Shown here one piece after another: positions 61,326 to 64,000 of a stretch of DNA of 64,000 bases. Under the pieces are notes generated by a model. That model made no database searches and was not told the DNA's origin. It was given only the letters and a program-made list of their open reading frames with translations. This stretch comes from Dongia_B soli (GTDB taxonomy: Bacteria; Pseudomonadota; Alphaproteobacteria; Dongiales; Dongiaceae). Position numbers and translations under genes: made by a program. Position 1 is the first letter of the stretch. Every line of letters starts with the position of its first letter. The stretch covers positions 1 through 64,000 of the forward strand of contig NZ_JAXCLW010000004.1 in the NCBI RefSeq assembly GCF_034044715.1, read 5' to 3'.

Positions 61326-61961
61326 TCAGCCTTCCGGATTGAGTGAGCAATAGGCGCCGGCTGTTTTCAGCTCGCGACAGATGCCGCCCAGATCGACCGC
61401 GCCGCCTGCGGGCGCCGTGCCATAGAGGCGTACCAGATGTCCCTTGCCTGGCAGATCGACGGCGACATAAAGCGGCATCAATGGTGTCAGCTCCCGATAG
61501 CGCGCCGACAAGATCTTCCAGCCGCGCCGCGCCCAGCCAATATCCTTGTAGCTCGCCAGATGGATGGCGGTACCTGGTGGCGGACGGCGCGTCGAGACAT
61601 TGGCCGGCTCCGTGCGCTTGGCGACGACCGAAGTCGGGACCGGGGCTGGTCCAGCGACCAATTCCTGCAAGACCAGTTTGCGGCGCGTCGGCGCTGAGCC
61701 CATCGCCGTGCTGGCAGGCGTCGTGGAAGCCATATGGGGCTTCGCCGCTCCAACGGCCGGATGCTCGTGTACAGGCGAATCCGCCTGCAGGCGTAACTGA
61801 GCCGGCCGCAAGTCCGTCGGCGTGACCTCTACGTCCTGCCGAATGGTCGAGGACGAAAGGGGCGCAGCGGGTGTCGCCTTCGGTTGCGGCGCCCGACTTT
61901 CACAGCCGGTCACGAGAACAAGGAGACAGCTTCCCAGCGCCACCCGTCCAATTACATGCAT
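61326..61961 (-). CDS. Lipoprotein with C-terminal SPOR-like domain
   Basis: A 211-residue protein with a lipoprotein signal ending LLVLVTGC (Cys near 20). A Pro/Ala/Thr-rich disordered linker of about 110 residues leads to a C-terminal domain (AIHLASYKDIGWARRGWKIL, YVAVDLPGKGHLVRLYGTAP, CRELKTAGAYCSLNP) with the beta-alpha-beta pattern of SPOR domains, which bind denuded glycan at division sites. ATG 61961 overlaps the upstream regulator's TGA as TGATG. Confidence 0.75.
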   Translation of the reverse strand: MHVIGRVALGSCLLVLVTGCESRAPQPKATPAAPLSSSTIRQDVEVTPTDLRPAQLRLQADSPVHEHPAVGAAKPHMASTTPASTAMGSAPTRRKLVLQELVAGPAPVPTSVVAKRTEPANVSTRRPPPGTAIHLASYKDIGWARRGWKILSARYRELTPLMPLYVAVDLPGKGHLVRLYGTAPAGGAVDLGGICRELKTAGAYCSLNPEG

Positions 61962-62767
61962 CACGCCACCAGAACGGCCGTCTTCTGCCGCTGGAGCGCA
62001 TCCGCGAGGTCGTGATCGGGTTCTCGGTCGGTGACCAGGTATTTGAGCTGCCCTACATGTTCCACGGGAAAGGGCTGCATGCGGCCGATCTTGCTGTGGT
62101 CGCTGAGCAGGATTGGCGTTTCAGCGGAAAGGATCATTCGACCGTGGAGTTCCGCAATGTCACGATGGTAGTCGCTAAGGATCAACCCGCCGGGCACGGC
62201 GCCGAGAATATTGCCGGCCGACGCATCGCTGGCGTCGCCGGATGAGACGCCATTGACGCTGATGAAAGCAAGCTCGGCGTGATAACGCTCCATCATGCGG
62301 GTGGCATCCCAGCCCCCGGTCATATCCTCATAAGGCTGTATTTCACCGCCCAGGATATAGACGCGGTTATTGTTGTGCCGCCACAGGCGCTGGGCGACGC
62401 GCAAGCTGTTGGTATAGATCGTCAGGGACCGGCGATCCTCGAGCGCCTCGACCAGCGGCCAGGTGGTGCTGCCCGAATCGATGATCAGGCTGGCCCCGTC
62501 CCGGACCAGCTCAGCGGCACGTTGTCCGATCGACTGCTTCTCGCGGCTGTTGACAACGAGACGGTCGGCAATATCCGGTTCGTTCGGCGCCATGACCACG
62601 GCGCCCCCATGGGTCTGGCGCAGCAATTCCTTGGCGGCGAGCTGCTTCAGGTCGCGCCGGATGGTTTCCCGCGAAGCTCCCAGCGCGCGCGACAATTCGG
62701 CGATCGAGACGGAGCCCTCCTGATCCAATCGCTTCAGGATAAAATTCTGCCGCGCTTCCGCTAGCAC
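61961..62767 (-). CDS. DeoR-family transcriptional regulator
   Basis: A 268-residue repressor-like protein. The N-terminal helix-turn-helix is VSIAELSRALGASRETIRRD (about residues 19-38) followed by LKQLAAKELLRQTHGGAVV, the DeoR signature. The C-terminal DeoRC sensor domain resembles sugar-phosphate isomerases (IIDSGSTTWPLVEALEDRRS, VYILGGEIQPYED, ISVNGVSSGDASDASAGN). The GTG at 62767 has AGAGG 6 bases upstream; a longer frame lacks homology. Divergent from the ACT-like and serine hydrolase genes, with the lipoprotein gene overlapped at its end. Confidence 0.9.
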   Translation of the reverse strand: MLAEARQNFILKRLDQEGSVSIAELSRALGASRETIRRDLKQLAAKELLRQTHGGAVVMAPNEPDIADRLVVNSREKQSIGQRAAELVRDGASLIIDSGSTTWPLVEALEDRRSLTIYTNSLRVAQRLWRHNNNRVYILGGEIQPYEDMTGGWDATRMMERYHAELAFISVNGVSSGDASDASAGNILGAVPGGLILSDYHRDIAELHGRMILSAETPILLSDHSKIGRMQPFPVEHVGQLKYLVTDREPDHDLADALQRQKTAVLVA

Positions 62768-63048
62768 TGGGCACCTCTTTTTGGAGCTTTTCACTAATAT
62801 CAGTCCAGAAGCTGCCCGCCGAACCCCCAAAGGTCAAGGTTCTCAATTCATGACAAATTGGCGACGCCGGCGCCCGGCCCGGCCTCGGCCCGGGCTTCTG
62901 GTGATTGACGAGGGTGCCTGGGGCCGCTAGCCTGCCTCCATGGAAACCAGCTTCGCCCTTAAGCGCATGACGCGAATTAGCGGCCGGACCGTCCCCGGAC
63001 GGCCGGTTGCCCTGTCATGTCATGTCTTAACTGCGAAAGCTGTCGATC

Positions 63049-63378
63049 ATGCCTACTCTCAAAACTGCGGTTTCTGACGCCGCTTCTCCGGCTCTATCCA
63101 TCGCTGCATTGCATCCGCACCCCCTACAGGAGGTGCAGTGCTTCTCTCTGCGCGCCGATCTGGAACCTGGTTTATTGCCGCGCCTGCTGGAGGCCTTCGC
63201 CAAGCGTGGCCTGTGGCCGAGCAAGTTCTACAGCCAGGTCGTCGATCGCGGCGACGAAGCCTTGATCGATATCCAGGTTGCAGGTCTGGATTGCGCCGCA
63301 CGGGATCACATCGCGATGCAATTTCGCGGTATGGTCGGCGTGCAATCCGTCCTCGTTAGCGTCAAGGCATCGCAATAG
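63049..63378 (+). CDS. Small protein with ACT-like domain
   Basis: A 109-residue protein. Residues about 28-105 (VQCFSLRADLEPGLLPRLLE, AFAKRGLWPSKFYSQVV, ALIDIQVAGLDCAARDHIAM) look like a beta-alpha-beta-beta-alpha-beta ACT fold of the small-subunit type, which often binds amino acids. The ribosome-binding site is weak. It lies 57 bases before the serine hydrolase gene and may be its partner. Function unknown. Confidence 0.6.
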   Translation: MPTLKTAVSDAASPALSIAALHPHPLQEVQCFSLRADLEPGLLPRLLEAFAKRGLWPSKFYSQVVDRGDEALIDIQVAGLDCAARDHIAMQFRGMVGVQSVLVSVKASQ

Positions 63379-63435
63379 CGTCTCCTTGAATGCCAGCGGG
63401 ACGCTGCCGCAGGGACTAAAGTAAGGGGAGTAAGA

Positions 63436-64000
63436 ATGAGTAGCGATAAGACCGGACCGATCGGTATGCAATCCACCGGCGCGATCATCCCGCGTGAAGA
63501 CTGGGACCGCGCCCCCTGGAACCGCTGGACCTTTCAGCATGTCCGTGAGTTGACGCCGACGGCCCCGGTCTGGCGCGGTGCCGGTCCCGCCAGCATTCTG
63601 CCGCGCGCCGCTCAGGACCTCGACCGGATCGCCTATACCTTCGATGGCGAAAAGCGGAGCATCGGTGGCTTTCTGGAAAGCAGTTACACCGATGGTTTCA
63701 TCGTGCTGCATCGCGGCGCTATCGTCGCCGAGCGTTACATGAACAACATGACCGAGCGGACCCCGCATCTCTCGCAATCGGTCGCCAAATCGGTGACCGG
63801 CACAGTCATGGGTATCCTGATCGGCCGCGGCTTGATCGACCCCGAGGCATTGGTCACCGACTACTTGCCTGAACTGGACGCAACCGCCTATCGCGGCGCC
63901 AAGGTTCAGCATGTGCTGAACATGACCAGCGGTGTCGTCTTCGATGAAACCTATACCGCTTTGGATTCCGATATCGCCAAGGTGGATGTCGCCTGCGGCT
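63436..64000 (+). CDS. Serine hydrolase, beta-lactamase/NylB type, N-terminal part (cut by window end)
   Basis: The reading frame from ATG 63436 (AAGGGGAG about 6 bases upstream) runs off the window after 188 codons. It contains the S-x-x-K active-site motif in LSQSVAKSVTGTVMGILIGR near residues 113-132, preceded by VLHRGAIVAERYMNNM, the pattern of class C beta-lactamase-like esterases and 6-aminohexanoate-dimer hydrolases (NylB). No signal peptide, so it is probably cytoplasmic. The later Tyr and Lys/His motifs are outside the window. Confidence 0.8.
   Translation, partial: MSSDKTGPIGMQSTGAIIPREDWDRAPWNRWTFQHVRELTPTAPVWRGAGPASILPRAAQDLDRIAYTFDGEKRSIGGFLESSYTDGFIVLHRGAIVAERYMNNMTERTPHLSQSVAKSVTGTVMGILIGRGLIDPEALVTDYLPELDATAYRGAKVQHVLNMTSGVVFDETYTALDSDIAKVDVACG

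Overview
The window is GC-rich, gene-dense chromosomal DNA from an alphaproteobacterium, most probably a Rhodospirillales-like or related free-living aerobe. The evidence is gene content and order: rpsL-rpsG-fusA-tuf, rpoZ-rsh-acpS-lepB-rnc-era-recO, a three-part proton-translocating transhydrogenase (pntAa-pntAb-pntB), a fused cysNC, a COQ9-family gene beside def and rpsU, the small nucleoid protein GapR (DUF2312), a DUF1244 protein and a bactofilin with an M23 peptidase. I see no integrase, transposase, plasmid or phage replication gene, CRISPR array, tRNA or rRNA gene. All assignments come from reading the translations and DNA by eye; no database search was run.

Layout. 1-3.1 kb: str operon on the minus strand (tuf fragment, fusA, rpsG, rpsL), with 219 masked bases inside rpsL and a good sigma70-type promoter about 230 bases upstream. 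3.5-4.6 kb: a YafY-type regulator remnant whose WYL sensor domain is deleted, a monooxygenase-like gene and a surviving palindrome. 4.6-14.5 kb: minus-strand housekeeping block parC, recO, era, rnc, lepB, acpS, rsh, rpoZ, folK. 14.7-22.6 kb: NYN-domain protein, family-5 uracil-DNA glycosylase, smpB-dapA, lytic transglycosylase, a PLP-dependent ammonia-lyase, and a bactofilin overlapping an M23 peptidase gene. 22.9-31 kb: cysD-cysNC, an S24 repressor-like regulator, acuI-like reductase, a dihydroorotase homologue, small proteins and a diguanylate cyclase. 31-41 kb: purEK, COQ9-def, rpsU, pnt operon, ABC1 kinase-pepF. 41-54 kb: acyl-CoA synthetase, nucleotide-sugar epimerase, fused indolepyruvate ferredoxin oxidoreductase, gapR, N-formylglutamate amidohydrolase, EamA transporter, glycerate kinase-pyruvate kinase. 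54-64 kb: a lysR/nmrA gene fossil, Sel1 protein, L,D-transpeptidase, hydantoinase-like protein, TAT-exported DUF882 protein, an acidic coiled-coil protein, a SPOR-like lipoprotein, a DeoR regulator and the start of a NylB-like serine hydrolase.

How the genes fit together. Most are core functions: translation (EF-Tu, EF-G, S7, S12, S21, SmpB, deformylase), DNA topology and repair (ParC, RecO, UDG, GapR), stringent response and transcription (Rsh, omega), envelope remodelling (Slt, M23, bactofilin, L,D-transpeptidase, DUF882, SPOR lipoprotein) and central metabolism (PurEK, DapA, CysDNC, transhydrogenase, pyruvate kinase). I did not find a convincing new multi-gene system. The most informative observations are gene decay (a WYL-less YafY remnant with an intact palindrome; two gene tails left by an internal deletion of a divergent pair), a replaced metal-ligand His in the dihydroorotase homologue, perfect DnaA boxes in the gapR and rpsU promoter regions, an intrinsic terminator with no gene in front of it, and several palindromes in promoter regions.
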